Shown here piece after piece: positions 41,586 to 50,229 of a stretch of DNA of 64,000 bases (the stretch's first letter is position 1; every line of letters begins with the position of its first letter). Below the pieces are notes generated by a model. The model ran no database searches, was not told the DNA's origin, and was given only the letters and a program-made list of their open reading frames with translations. This DNA comes from Bradyrhizobium sp. Ec3.3 (GTDB taxonomy: Bacteria > Pseudomonadota > Alphaproteobacteria > Rhizobiales > Xanthobacteraceae). The position numbers and the translations under genes were made by a program. The DNA lies in contig NZ_AXAS01000010.1 of assembly GCF_000472925.1 (NCBI RefSeq), positions 160,186-224,185 of the forward strand, read 5' to 3'.

Positions 41586-42066
41586 CGCAGACAGTCTCGG
41601 CTCATCTCTGCGGTGAATGCAAGTAGACCACGTTGCAACAACATCGGCAATTCCCCCCGACCAAAGTCGGGTCGATGGCGACGGGACGACGTGTCGCCTT
41701 CGGACTTGCGGCTCGCGATGCTGCTCGCGAACTAGCCGCGGCTATGCGGACCCGCGACTCGCGGCGGCCGTGCAGCCGGCGCAGGGTGCGCCGTCTCGTT
41801 GCGAAGAACGCCAGCGCAAACCCCCGGGCGACTACGGGACAAACCTAGGTATAGCTCGCCCATCCCTAGTCATGTCGGTCATTTACCTCCGTACAATTGA
41901 GAACGTTGTGGCTGACGGACTAGCCTCATGACCGATCGGGAAAGGTCGATAGTGCTGCTGCTGGCGGCGATCGCGAACGAACCGGATCTCAAGCGTACGG
42001 TTCGAGCGGTCTCACCGACAGACGCAGGACGAAAGACCAAGCCGCTGCGTTACCCGGGATGTCGGC
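41586..42066. other. intergenic region between kinase and small-gene cluster
   Basis: This is a 481-base stretch without a confident gene. It contains ACCTAGGT (41843-41850), a perfect eight-base palindrome, and a similar CCCTAGTC about 20 bases on, both possible sites for the FixJ-type regulator. An open frame from ATG 41928 to 42203 begins plausibly (MTDRERSIVLLLAAIANEP) but its second half is the shadow of the next gene, so it was not called. Confidence 0.5.
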
Positions 42067-42435
42067 ATGAGAGTGAAGCTCTGCGACCGTTGCCCGTACG
42101 TTCCGCAGGATCTGGTGACCCATTGCGACACCTGCGCCGCGCTTCATCCGTGTGCGGGCTGCGACGGCGAAACGGCGATTTCCGCGATCCAGAGCGCACG
42201 TGAAATTCGAAGAAAGAGAACGGATAACGGAACGAGGGAGAGAACGATGTGCGACAAGTCCGAACAGTCAGAGCGCCGTCCTTCAGACCAGAGCTGTGCC
42301 GTTTGCAGCAGGCAGTTTGGCTTGATCCGATACTATTCCTGGCGAACGGCGGTCTGCTCCAAGAAGTGTCTCGATCGTTTCCGTGCGCGCAGCGAACGCG
42401 ACCGCCGCTGGCTGTTTCGAGCTCGGGTGGCGTGA
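42067..42435 (+). CDS. small cysteine-rich zinc-ribbon-like protein
   Basis: This 122-residue basic protein has ten cysteines likely to bind metal. The N-terminal part has C6-x2-C9, C20-x2-C23 and C29-x2-C32. The C-terminal part has C77-x2-C80-x16-C97-x3-C101. An internal ATG at 42247 with GGGAGAGAA upstream could produce only the C-terminal 62 residues, so it may encode two products or the true gene may be the shorter one. The C-terminal pattern recurs in the two genes at 42878 and 43069. Function is unknown; no named family was recognised. Confidence 0.6.
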   Translation: MRVKLCDRCPYVPQDLVTHCDTCAALHPCAGCDGETAISAIQSAREIRRKRTDNGTRERTMCDKSEQSERRPSDQSCAVCSRQFGLIRYYSWRTAVCSKKCLDRFRARSERDRRWLFRARVA

Positions 42436-42485
42436 GGCAGCCGGAGAGGTTGGCCGTTCAGCAATTGTGATCCCGGAGGCTGCGT

Positions 42486-42881
42486 GTGAACCCGTCGTGC
42501 AAGCTCCTCTTATCGGGCGTTCTCCTCCTTGGCCTCACAGCGGCGGTCCAGGCGCAGGAGGTTGGGCAAGGTGCTGCCCATCGCCAGCATCCTCCTCAGG
42601 ATCAGGCTCTGCACGAAAAGTTCTATTCGACCTGGCACATGCCGGATAACCCGGCGCTCAGCTGCTGCAACAGCGCGGACTGCTACCCGACCGAGATCAG
42701 GTACGAAGACGGCAAGCTTTATGCGCGCCGCAGGGAAGACGGCAAATACATCCCGGTCCCTGCCCAGAAGGTGGAGCGGCACAGGGACAACCCGGATGGC
42801 CGCAACCATCTTTGCGCGCCGCCTCCCGCGCTTTCTCCGCTGGATACCGTCTACTGCTTCGCATTGGGAGGTGCCACATGA
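42486..42881 (+). CDS. exported small protein with conserved cysteines
   Basis: This 131-residue protein starts at GTG and has a signal peptide (KLLLSGVLLLGLTAAVQAQ). A histidine-rich segment (GAAHRQHPPQDQALHEKF) is followed by LSCCNSADCYPTEI and a late DGRNHLCAPPP, a cysteine arrangement seen in uncharacterised periplasmic proteins of Rhizobiales. Disulfides or metal binding are likely. It lies 50 bases after the first cysteine-rich gene, and its TGA overlaps the next gene's ATG in ATGA, showing coupling. Confidence 0.72.
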   Translation: MNPSCKLLLSGVLLLGLTAAVQAQEVGQGAAHRQHPPQDQALHEKFYSTWHMPDNPALSCCNSADCYPTEIRYEDGKLYARRREDGKYIPVPAQKVERHRDNPDGRNHLCAPPPALSPLDTVYCFALGGAT

Positions 42882-43072
42882 GGTTCGCCTTCGTCTTGGT
42901 GAACGACAGGACTCCGTTCCGGCAAACCTGGTGCTTGCAGTGCCTGGAGCGCATCGGCGGAAGCTATCTGCGCGAGATCGGGACGCGTCTGCCCTATTGC
43001 GACTATGAATGCTACGCGCTGTTCCGTGAGGCCGGGGCGGAGCGGCAGGAGCGCGCGAGGGCGGCGTCATGA
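42878..43072 (+). CDS. small treble-clef-like zinc-finger protein
   Basis: This 64-residue cytoplasmic protein has a single C19-x2-C22-x18-C41-x3-C45 motif ending YCDYECYALFR. Its start MRFAFVLVND resembles the start of the next gene (MKFVVVNHE), so the two are probable paralogues. Both ends overlap neighbours as ATGA, which indicates an operon with coupled translation. No named family was recognised. A DNA-, RNA- or protein-binding zinc finger is the simplest reading. Confidence 0.68.
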   Translation: MRFAFVLVNDRTPFRQTWCLQCLERIGGSYLREIGTRLPYCDYECYALFREAGAERQERARAAS

Positions 43073-43446
43073 AGTTCGTGGTGGTCAATCACGAGCCGCC
43101 GTCGCGCGAGGCTGCGTGCAGCACCTGCTCGCAGCCGCTCCAACCCGGCTATATCCGGCACGCGCGGACGCAACGCCGTTACTGTGACCATGATTGCTAC
43201 CGCCGAAACGAGCTCGCGACGCTGATGATGGAGTGGTCGATGCCCGGCCTTACCGGGACGCGGGCCACCGAGAACATCGCGACCGTCGCCAGCCGCGCCA
43301 TCGAAGTCCTCTCGGTCTTGGGTGCGGTATCGTGCTGGAGCTCCACGATACAGATGTGGACGTTCTCGCGAGTATTGACCGACGCATTTTTGGGAGTTCA
43401 CGACCTGATGGCGACGGAAGGAGGTGATAGCGAGCCGCGCGATTGA
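43069..43446 (+). CDS. small zinc-finger protein with C-terminal extension
   Basis: This 125-residue protein has the motif C17-x2-C20-x18-C39-x3-C43, ending YCDHDCYRR, matching its upstream neighbour in spacing and start. The remaining 75 residues (from about ELATLMMEW) have no known match and look less constrained, so a frameshift or a late stop after a shorter original gene is possible. Its ATG overlaps the previous stop as ATGA. It is the last gene of the small cysteine-rich cluster. Confidence 0.62.
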   Translation: MKFVVVNHEPPSREAACSTCSQPLQPGYIRHARTQRRYCDHDCYRRNELATLMMEWSMPGLTGTRATENIATVASRAIEVLSVLGAVSCWSSTIQMWTFSRVLTDAFLGVHDLMATEGGDSEPRD

Positions 43447-43529
43447 GCCCACGCAATCGAGCCCGCGTAGGGCCGCAGTCACCAGACCTGAGAGGCGCCT
43501 CGTCCAGCCCCGGAGGCGTCGACCAGCGA

Positions 43530-43602
43530 GGGTGGGTTAGCAGATGGCGTACCAACCACGCCCCCTCCACATCGTGGTGGGCTACGCTTCGCTAACCCAC
43601 CC
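43530..43602. repeat. GTGGGTTAGC inverted repeat
   Basis: GGGTGGGTTAGC (43530-43541) and GCTAACCCACCC (43591-43602) are perfect complements. The element lies just beyond the stop codon of the convergent transglycosylase gene and the end of the small-gene cluster. It resembles the 1611-1704 element in general type (GTGGG core) and may terminate both units. Confidence 0.65.
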
Positions 43603-43639
43603 ACGGCTCCAAGGGGCACTTCGAGAGTCAATCCGTCTG

Positions 43640-45838
43640 TCAATCCGCGCCCGTGAAGCTCGCAGGCGTTGCCGTTGCAGGCCTTGCGCGGACCTCTTGC
43701 GTCACCACGCGCCCGTCGGACTTCGCCGCCACCGCGCCCGCGTCCTCGAACCGCGCGCGGTAGACCAGCACGTTCTCCATCACACGCTGGACGTAGTTGC
43801 GCGTCTCCGACAGCGGAATTCGCTCGACCCAGTCGACCGGATCGATCTTGGGGTCGCGGGGATCGCCGTGCGCCTGCACCCAGTCCCTGACCCGGCCGCG
43901 GCCGGCATTGTATCCGGCGAAGGTCATGATCTGGTTGCCGCGATATTCCGACAGCAGCGCGCTGAGCTCGGCCGCACCCATCTGGGTGTTGTAGACGGGA
44001 TCGGAGACCATGCGATCCCAGTCGTAGGTGACGCCGAACCGTTTTGCGGTGTCGCGCCCGGCCTCCGGTGTGACCTGCATCAGCCCGACCGCGTTGGCAG
44101 CCGACTTGTCGCGCTGGTCGAAGGCGCTCTCGGTCCGCGCCACCGAATAGATCACGCTCGTCTCGATCTCGGGCGCGACCTGCTTGTGCGGGGGAATGCC
44201 GATCGTCGGGAAGGCGTAGTGGTCGAGCGCGAGCCCGCGGGCGAGCGCCAGCTTGCCGATCTCCAGCATTGCGTGAGCGTCGTTGCGCCGGCCCGTGAGC
44301 TCGCCGAGCGCTTCGAGCGCGGCAACGTCGGTGCTTTCTCCGGCAAAATCGGCGACGAAGGAGAACGCGACGTCGCGCTCGCCGACCTCGTAGAGCATGT
44401 CGGCTGCACGCTCGCGCTCATCCGAGGGCTGTGCCGCGTCGGAGGCGAGCACGGGCGAGGGTGCGCGCAGATCGATGCGCTCGAGACCGAGCCTTGCGCG
44501 TGCGAGCTGGCCGTAATAGGCGGTCGAATAGCGGGCAGCAGCCTGGTAGCTCCGAAGCGCGTCGGAGGCTGCTCCCAGGGCTTCCGCTGCACGGCCGCGC
44601 CAGTAGTGCCCCCGCGACAGCGCGATCGGATTGACGGAGCCTTCGTCAATCGCGGCAAAATGCATCAGCGCCATCTTGGGATCGTCGAGATAGCGCAGCG
44701 CAATCCAGCCGCACATGAAGTGATAGTCGACGCGGTAGACCTCCATCGCCGGAACGGCGGCCGTGCGCACCACGTCGTAGGCCATCCTGAACTTGCCCTG
44801 GTCGAGCAGCTTGCGCGCCAAGAGCCGGCGCTCGCGCCACCAGGCGTCGGTGTCCTGGAGCGCCATGGTGTCGGGAGAGGCAGCAAGGATGACCTGCGCC
44901 GCATCGTCGATACGGTCCTTCAGGAGGAGCCATTGCGCGCGGCACAGCGTGTAGCCGAGATCGCGGCGCGCATCGGCCGGCACGTCCTCCAGATAGTCCT
45001 TGGCCTTGTTCTCCTTGCCGCTGACCGCGGCGCAGGCCTTCACGATCGCAAGCTCATCGCTGCCGAGACGCTTTGCGGCGCGCCGTGCCGCGCCGTATTC
45101 CCTGGCGCCGAGCCGCTTGTCCATGCGGGCGCGATGATCATTCGCGGTCAAAAGCTCGCCGAAGACTTCGTAGACGTCGCTCTCTGTGCGCTCGGACAGT
45201 TCCTCCGCGCGCCAGGCGTCACGCACGAGCCTTGTGGCTGCGTCGCGATTGCCCTCGGCCAGCAGCACGCGCGCGAGCGCGAACTTTCCCTTGGGGCTCT
45301 GCGGCCGGTCACCGGTGAACTTGTGCACGGTGGCCGGATCGCTCTTCTCCTGCCAGAGCCGCGCCTCGGCGCGGCGGCGGAACGAGGCGATGCTCGGCCA
45401 GTTGGGATTGGCGGCAATGAACGCGACGTAGCGGTTGAAGTCGGCGGTCGTCTCTGAGTGCCGCAGGATGAACCACTCGGCGAGCTTTTGTCCGGCGGGA
45501 TCGGCGATCCGGTTCCTGGCCGCGGTGGCGTCATCGGTCTTGGCCTTGCGCGCCAGATCGATCGCGTCCTTCAGCGCGGCGATGTCGCCGGTCAGCGGCG
45601 GCCTCGAGGGCTTCTCTGACGGTTCCTCGTCCTGCGTCTTCGATTTCCGTTTCGCCTCGGCATGCTTGCTGTGCCGATGCTTGCCGGCCGCAGCGCTGCG
45701 CTGCTTGCCGGCCTTCGCCTCATGCGTCTTCTTCGGACTGGATTGCTTGTTATGGCTTTTCGCCGCCGCCTCCGTCGAGAAGAGCGCGAGTGCAGCCATG
45801 GTGAGGAAACACGCAAGCGAGCGTAGGCACTGGTTCAT
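43640..45838 (-). CDS. slt: soluble lytic murein transglycosylase
   Basis: This 732-residue periplasmic enzyme cleaves peptidoglycan between MurNAc and GlcNAc. A signal peptide (CLRSLACFLTMAALALFS) leads to a basic Lys/His-rich stretch, a long superhelical region (about 120-550) and the catalytic SLT domain near the C-terminus. The domain has SVIYSVARTESAFDQ with the catalytic glutamate, AANAVGLMQVTPEAG and FAGYNAGRGRV. The ATG at 45838 was chosen because it starts the signal peptide and follows AGGGGGA; upstream in-frame ATGs do not. It diverges from the cyclase gene. Confidence 0.93.
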   Translation of the reverse strand: MNQCLRSLACFLTMAALALFSTEAAAKSHNKQSSPKKTHEAKAGKQRSAAAGKHRHSKHAEAKRKSKTQDEEPSEKPSRPPLTGDIAALKDAIDLARKAKTDDATAARNRIADPAGQKLAEWFILRHSETTADFNRYVAFIAANPNWPSIASFRRRAEARLWQEKSDPATVHKFTGDRPQSPKGKFALARVLLAEGNRDAATRLVRDAWRAEELSERTESDVYEVFGELLTANDHRARMDKRLGAREYGAARRAAKRLGSDELAIVKACAAVSGKENKAKDYLEDVPADARRDLGYTLCRAQWLLLKDRIDDAAQVILAASPDTMALQDTDAWWRERRLLARKLLDQGKFRMAYDVVRTAAVPAMEVYRVDYHFMCGWIALRYLDDPKMALMHFAAIDEGSVNPIALSRGHYWRGRAAEALGAASDALRSYQAAARYSTAYYGQLARARLGLERIDLRAPSPVLASDAAQPSDERERAADMLYEVGERDVAFSFVADFAGESTDVAALEALGELTGRRNDAHAMLEIGKLALARGLALDHYAFPTIGIPPHKQVAPEIETSVIYSVARTESAFDQRDKSAANAVGLMQVTPEAGRDTAKRFGVTYDWDRMVSDPVYNTQMGAAELSALLSEYRGNQIMTFAGYNAGRGRVRDWVQAHGDPRDPKIDPVDWVERIPLSETRNYVQRVMENVLVYRARFEDAGAVAAKSDGRVVTQEVRARPATATPASFTGAD

Positions 45839-46189
45839 TCCATGGTCCCCCTGCGAAACCATCAGTACAAACCAAGATCCGCGACGTGATGCGGGCTTGA
45901 GCGACTCAAACGATAGCACGGCCTCGTTTGATCGATGTCACGCTCAGGCAACATTGCGGCAAAAATGCCGCCGAAATCGAACCGGAAGGCTTTTGCAACT
46001 CACGCTCCGTAGGACACCGGGCGCTCCGTGAAACCGTAAATGCGCGTTAACCTTTGACGGGCCCTGCGCCGGCAGCTGTCGTGAAAAACCTGCGAAGCAG
46101 TCTTTCAGGCCAGATTGCGCGTGTTTCAGGTAACGGTTCCGGTGTATGGAGGTCAAAAGGTTCCTCAAGCCAAAGTGCCCAAGCTCGCC

Positions 46190-47926
46190 ATGCCGATTTT
46201 CAACCAGTCGATCAGGCGCAAGATCGTCGGCATCGCCCTCGGGCTGATCGTGCTGATGGTGGTCACCTCGATCCTGTCGATGGTGATGTCGAGTCGGGTC
46301 GGGCACCTGCTCGACGAGCTGACGGGCCGGTACATTCCTGCCTATGGCGATCTGGCGCGCGCCAATGTCCGCTCGCTGGAGCGGGCCCTGGCATTGCGGC
46401 GCATGGTGATCGCCAAGATGCAGACGCCGCCGGATGAGGAGGGGTTTGCAACCCGCTTGCGCGAGTATCGGGAGTCGGACACGCAGGTCGTCCAGGAGGC
46501 GGACACCGCGCGAAAGCTGATCAATGCGATCATCGAGGATGAGAGCACGCCGTCGGACAACGCGGCGCTCGGCCGCATCGACGCCAGGATCGAGAGTGCC
46601 GTCAACGAGCTACGCCGCGAGCTTTCCGAGGCTGACGCAAAGCTCTTGAAGCAGCTCGATGCCAAGGATTTCGCGGCGGCGCGCGATACCATGGCCCATG
46701 TCGATGCGCTGCGCGATCTCTTCACGCAGCGGATTGATGCGATCCGCGCCGACATGCTGGCGCAGGTGTTTGTCAGCACCTCGCAAGTGATCCGTCACCA
46801 GCGGCAGGCGATCGTGATCTCGGGCGTCGTGACTGCGCTTGCGGCGATCGTCGGGCTTGCCTTTGCGCTGCTGGTCTCGAGCGGCATCACGCGTCCGGTG
46901 CGGCTGTTGCTCGCCGGCACGCGCGAGGTCGAGGCGGGCCGCTTCGATCATACGATCAGCGTCTCGACGCAGGACGAGATCGGCGAGCTCGCCGCCGCCT
47001 TCAACCGCATGATCGAGCAGCTGCGCCGCAACGAGCGCATCCGCGAGACCTTTGGCCGCTACATCGATCCGAAGGTGGTGCAGGGACTGATCGACCGGCC
47101 GGAGGTCGCCGTCGACGGCCAGCGGCGGGTGATGACCATCATGTTCTGCGACATGAGCGGCTTCACCTCGATGAGCGAGGGCATGACGCCGCGCGGTCTC
47201 GTCAAGGTCATGAATCACTATTTCACGGTCATGTCGGAACCCATTCGGGCCAACCGAGGGGTCATCGACAAATATATCGGCGACGCCATCATGTCCTATT
47301 GGGGCCCGCCCTTCATCGAGGAGGCCGAGCAGGCGCAGCTCGCCTGCCATGCCGCGCTCGACATGGCCGACCAGGTGCCGGCGCTTCAGAAACAGCTCCC
47401 CGATCTCCTCGGCATCCGCGCCATGCCCGCTCCTTGCGACCTCAGGATCGGGATCGCCACTGGCGAGGTCCTGACCGGCAGCATCGGCTCGGAGCTGATG
47501 ATGAGTTTTACCGTGATGGGCGATGCGGTGAACCTCGCCTCGCGGCTGGAGGCGGCGAACAAATTTTATGGCACCCGCATCCTGATTTCGCAGACGACGG
47601 CCGCTGCACTCGGCGCGAGCCTCGAGTTGCGCGAGATCGACCGCCTTGCGGTCGTGGGCCAGAGCCTGCCGCAGCCCGTGTTCGAGGTGATGGGCAAGGC
47701 CGGCGCGCTCCCACGGGAGCAGATGAGCCTGCGGGCGCACTATGCCGAAGGGCTTGCGGCATACCGCGCTGGCCGCTGGGACGAGGCCCGGAACGCCTTC
47801 AACGCGGCGCTGGAGAGCGTTCCCGGCGATGGTCCGTCGCGCACACTGCTCACCCGCGTCGACCGGCTCCAGGCCGATCCACCCGCCGCCGATTGGGACG
47901 GCGCCTGGCGGATGGAGCATAAATGA
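46190..47926 (+). CDS. HAMP-domain class III adenylate/guanylate cyclase
   Basis: This 578-residue membrane nucleotide cyclase has two transmembrane helices (about 15-35 and 205-230) enclosing a helical periplasmic sensor region, then a HAMP domain with TRPVRLLLAGTREVEAG. A class III catalytic domain follows with IMFCDMSGFTSMSE (metal aspartate), YIGDAIMSYWG (second aspartate) and VMGDAVNLASRLE. A TPR-like tail (LRAHYAEGLAAYRAGRWDEA) ends the protein. The start is uncertain: ATG at 46190 is used, but GTG at 46175 or TTG at 46115 is possible. The 351-base gap to the divergent slt gene holds a GCGGCA-AAAA-TGCCGC hairpin and no gene. Confidence 0.9.
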   Translation: MPIFNQSIRRKIVGIALGLIVLMVVTSILSMVMSSRVGHLLDELTGRYIPAYGDLARANVRSLERALALRRMVIAKMQTPPDEEGFATRLREYRESDTQVVQEADTARKLINAIIEDESTPSDNAALGRIDARIESAVNELRRELSEADAKLLKQLDAKDFAAARDTMAHVDALRDLFTQRIDAIRADMLAQVFVSTSQVIRHQRQAIVISGVVTALAAIVGLAFALLVSSGITRPVRLLLAGTREVEAGRFDHTISVSTQDEIGELAAAFNRMIEQLRRNERIRETFGRYIDPKVVQGLIDRPEVAVDGQRRVMTIMFCDMSGFTSMSEGMTPRGLVKVMNHYFTVMSEPIRANRGVIDKYIGDAIMSYWGPPFIEEAEQAQLACHAALDMADQVPALQKQLPDLLGIRAMPAPCDLRIGIATGEVLTGSIGSELMMSFTVMGDAVNLASRLEAANKFYGTRILISQTTAAALGASLELREIDRLAVVGQSLPQPVFEVMGKAGALPREQMSLRAHYAEGLAAYRAGRWDEARNAFNAALESVPGDGPSRTLLTRVDRLQADPPAADWDGAWRMEHK

Positions 47927-48016
47927 TCCAAACGCGTTGCTTCGAATGAGTTGAGCCGGTCCAGTTCCGCCTCAAGGTGTGCTATGAGTGCGCCCGTAAT
48001 TTTACGGGGGTGATGC

Positions 48017-48208
48017 ATGAAGAAGGGCGATGTGATCTGTCCGCATTGCAAAGCGGGCTTTCGGCGGCTTGAGCTCGCGACGGAGCCGCCAACGACCGGG
48101 GAGTACCGCTGCCCCGCCTGCGACGAGGTCGTGGAGAAGTTCGACGGTCTCGCCTTCGTGGCCTACCGTTTGACGATCCAGCCCTCGATGAAGGGTATCC
48201 GCGCGTAA
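48017..48208 (+). CDS. small zinc-ribbon protein
   Basis: This 63-residue protein has two CPxC knuckles, ICPHCKAGF and RCPACDEVVE, spaced about 20 residues apart, forming a classic zinc ribbon. It has no membrane segment. A GGGGGTGATG stretch just before the ATG provides the ribosome site. It stands alone, about 90 bases after the cyclase gene. Ribbons of this size usually bind nucleic acid or another protein; the function is unknown. Confidence 0.75.
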   Translation: MKKGDVICPHCKAGFRRLELATEPPTTGEYRCPACDEVVEKFDGLAFVAYRLTIQPSMKGIRA

Positions 48209-48404
48209 GGTCACGTCCTTCGGCCGCAACCATTCGTGCCGGTGCAGCGCGTCAACATCCCAAAGATGCAGAAAACCCAAAGCGCTGCCCCGGCGAGACC
48301 GCGCCGGGTAAAAAATTGATTTGGTCAGATAACGATGTTGGCGGTGACTTATTTCGCGAGCTTACCCTGATCGTTCTTCGAAGGCGTTTTACGGGGACAC
48401 GCCG

Positions 48405-48581
48405 ATGACGGAACTTCAGGACAGGCTGGAACGGTTTGAGACGCTCACCGCCGAGTGCGAGCTGATCGCCAAGCTGGCGACCGACAGCGCAAAGCGCGAA
48501 TTCTATCTCAAGCTCGCGGATCACTATTACGAGCTGGCGGCCGAGGCGCGGCGGGCGATTGCGCCCAAAGCCGCGGCGTGA
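48405..48581 (+). CDS. small helical hypothetical protein
   Basis: This 58-residue protein has a heptad-rich, alpha-helical composition: LQDRLERFETLTAECELIAKL, then REFYLKLADHYYELAAEARR. It lacks cysteines near a metal site, signal or membrane segments. ACGGGGACA precedes the ATG. Similar short helical proteins with a LADHYxELAxEA pattern are frequent in Bradyrhizobium as far as I recall, so it is likely real. The function is unknown. Confidence 0.6.
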   Translation: MTELQDRLERFETLTAECELIAKLATDSAKREFYLKLADHYYELAAEARRAIAPKAAA

Positions 48582-48727
48582 CGCGGGCCGAAAGCCGTTC
48601 TTAACACTTGGCGCGCATCCTCTTGGAATGTGAGGGCAGATCGCGTGCCGCGATTCCCCACAGATGGGAATGCTGGAGGCTGTTGCCGTGCAGCGGCTCC
48701 AGGAACTGTCGCTTTGCAGGTCATCCC

Positions 48728-48940
48728 ATGCGGGTTGTTGTAATCATTTTGCTTTCACTCATGACGGCGGCCTGCGAGCCGGAGCAGGACATCACCGGTT
48801 CGACCGCCGCTTGCCCGCTGCGCAACTACAGCTCCTACAATGCACGCGACATGAATCAATGTGTCGCCGCCTGCAAATCCTGCGACCACGGCACGACGGT
48901 GACCTGCACCACCTCGTGCACCCTAAAGGGCGCGCGCTGA
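48728..48940 (+). CDS. small cysteine-rich lipoprotein
   Basis: This 70-residue protein has the lipobox LMTAAC at residues 11-16, so it is probably a lipoprotein anchored at cysteine 16. Six further cysteines follow in the short mature part (from EPEQDITGS on), spaced ACPL, QCVAACKSC and TCTTSC. Disulfide pairing or metal binding is likely. The ATG at 48728 was chosen because it begins the signal peptide. It is convergent with the ECF sigma gene. No family was recognised. Confidence 0.65.
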   Translation: MRVVVIILLSLMTAACEPEQDITGSTAACPLRNYSSYNARDMNQCVAACKSCDHGTTVTCTTSCTLKGAR

Positions 48941-48990
48941 GGGGGCGTCGCGTCCTCACCGATCGGGCAGCACGGGCTCCGCATGCGAGA

Positions 48991-50229
48991 TCATTGAAGC
49001 TTGGCGGACAACTCGCCTAATCGCTGGATGAGCCATTGCCGCTCCGCCGGTGGGGGATCGAGCGCAAGGACCACCTGGTACTCGGCACGGGCCTCGTCTG
49101 CTCGTCCAGTTCGCGCCAACAGGTCGGCGCGCACTGCGTGGTAAGGGCCGAATTGCGCGAGACCCTTGTCGTCCAGCGTGTCGAGCTCTGCGAGCGCGAC
49201 ATCTGCTCCATCGAGCTCGGCGACGGCAACGACCCGATTCAGGCGAACGATGGCATCATCTCGAACCCTGAGAAGCTGATCATAGACGTCCCGTACGCAG
49301 CCCCACGGTGCCGGCTCGGACAGGTTCGCGCGTGTGCACCAACACGCCTGTAGCTTTGCCTGGAGCGTGCGCGCGCTTTCAGGCGCAAGGCGAGCCGCCT
49401 GCACCAGAAACGCATCGGCGGCGGCGATCAATTCGCGGTGCCACAGCGCAGGGTCCTGCAAGGATAGCGGGACCATCATTCCACGCGCATCGGTCCGCGC
49501 CGGACGACGGGCCTCGGCATAGTGGAGCAGCGCTGCCAGTGCGTGCGCCTCACCTTCGTCGGGCATTAGATCGACCAGCATGGTCGACAGGTGCAGCATC
49601 TCGGCCGCAAAGCCCGCGTGTCGCGTCAGTCCGGCCGCGTCCTCATGGGCTTTGGAGTAGGCGACTTCGAGCGTCGACAACATCGCTTCCAGCCGCTCGG
49701 ACCAGTATTCCGGCGCCGGCAATTCGAATGGAACGGCGGCATCGGCGATCTTGCGCTTCGCCCGCACCAGGCGTTGAGCGAGCGTTGCCTCGTCGATCAG
49801 GAACGCGCGCGAAATTTCGCTCACGGTCAGCCCGCAAATGAGACGGAGCGTCAAGGCCGCTCGCGCGTCCGGAGCGACAGCAGGGTGGCAGCAAATGAAG
49901 ATCAGCCGTAGTCGCTCGTCCGGGATGACGTGGCGATCGTCGATCATGACTTCCTCCGCGGTCGGATCGGGTGGCGGCGGATCCGGGACGAACTGCCGGC
50001 GCGTCCGTTGCCGGCGAAGCATGTCCACCGCCACCCGCGAGGCGACCCGATAAAGCCACGCCGCGGGGTCGTCCGGCACGCCGGTTTCTTGCCAGGCGCT
50101 GAGGGCGCGTACGCAGCTTTCGGAGAAGGCGTCCTCGGCCAGCGACAGATCGCGGAACCGTGCGACGAGCGCGGCCGTGATACGCCCGCTCGCCGCCCGA
50201 AAGACGCGTTCGATGGCTGATCCGTTCAC
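48991..50229 (-). CDS. ECF sigma factor, ECF42/SigJ-like with C-terminal extension
   Basis: This 412-residue sigma factor is about twice normal ECF length. The sigma2 region (residues 10-75: SLAEDAFSESCVRALSAWQE, PAAWLYRVASRVAVDMLRR) and sigma4 region (about 115-160: LTLRLICGLTVSEISRAFLI) are followed by a DUF6596-type helical, TPR-like extension with LHYAEARRPAR and an ending like LTALDP/ALDPPPAERQWL. This layout is that of ECF42, which has no anti-sigma factor and is paired with a YCII/DGPF-domain gene, as here. Its ATG overlaps that gene's stop codon by four bases (ATGA). Confidence 0.92.
   Translation of the reverse strand: MNGSAIERVFRAASGRITAALVARFRDLSLAEDAFSESCVRALSAWQETGVPDDPAAWLYRVASRVAVDMLRRQRTRRQFVPDPPPPDPTAEEVMIDDRHVIPDERLRLIFICCHPAVAPDARAALTLRLICGLTVSEISRAFLIDEATLAQRLVRAKRKIADAAVPFELPAPEYWSERLEAMLSTLEVAYSKAHEDAAGLTRHAGFAAEMLHLSTMLVDLMPDEGEAHALAALLHYAEARRPARTDARGMMVPLSLQDPALWHRELIAAADAFLVQAARLAPESARTLQAKLQACWCTRANLSEPAPWGCVRDVYDQLLRVRDDAIVRLNRVVAVAELDGADVALAELDTLDDKGLAQFGPYHAVRADLLARTGRADEARAEYQVVLALDPPPAERQWLIQRLGELSAKLQ

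Noticed and set aside
41928..42203. 91-codon frame overlapping the first cysteine-rich gene
   Set aside because: The start is plausible, but the second half mirrors the overlapping gene and there is no ribosome site; kept only as a note in the intergenic entry.
43544..45457. 637-codon plus-strand frame opposite slt
   Set aside because: Antisense shadow; it begins inside an inverted repeat and lacks domain signals.
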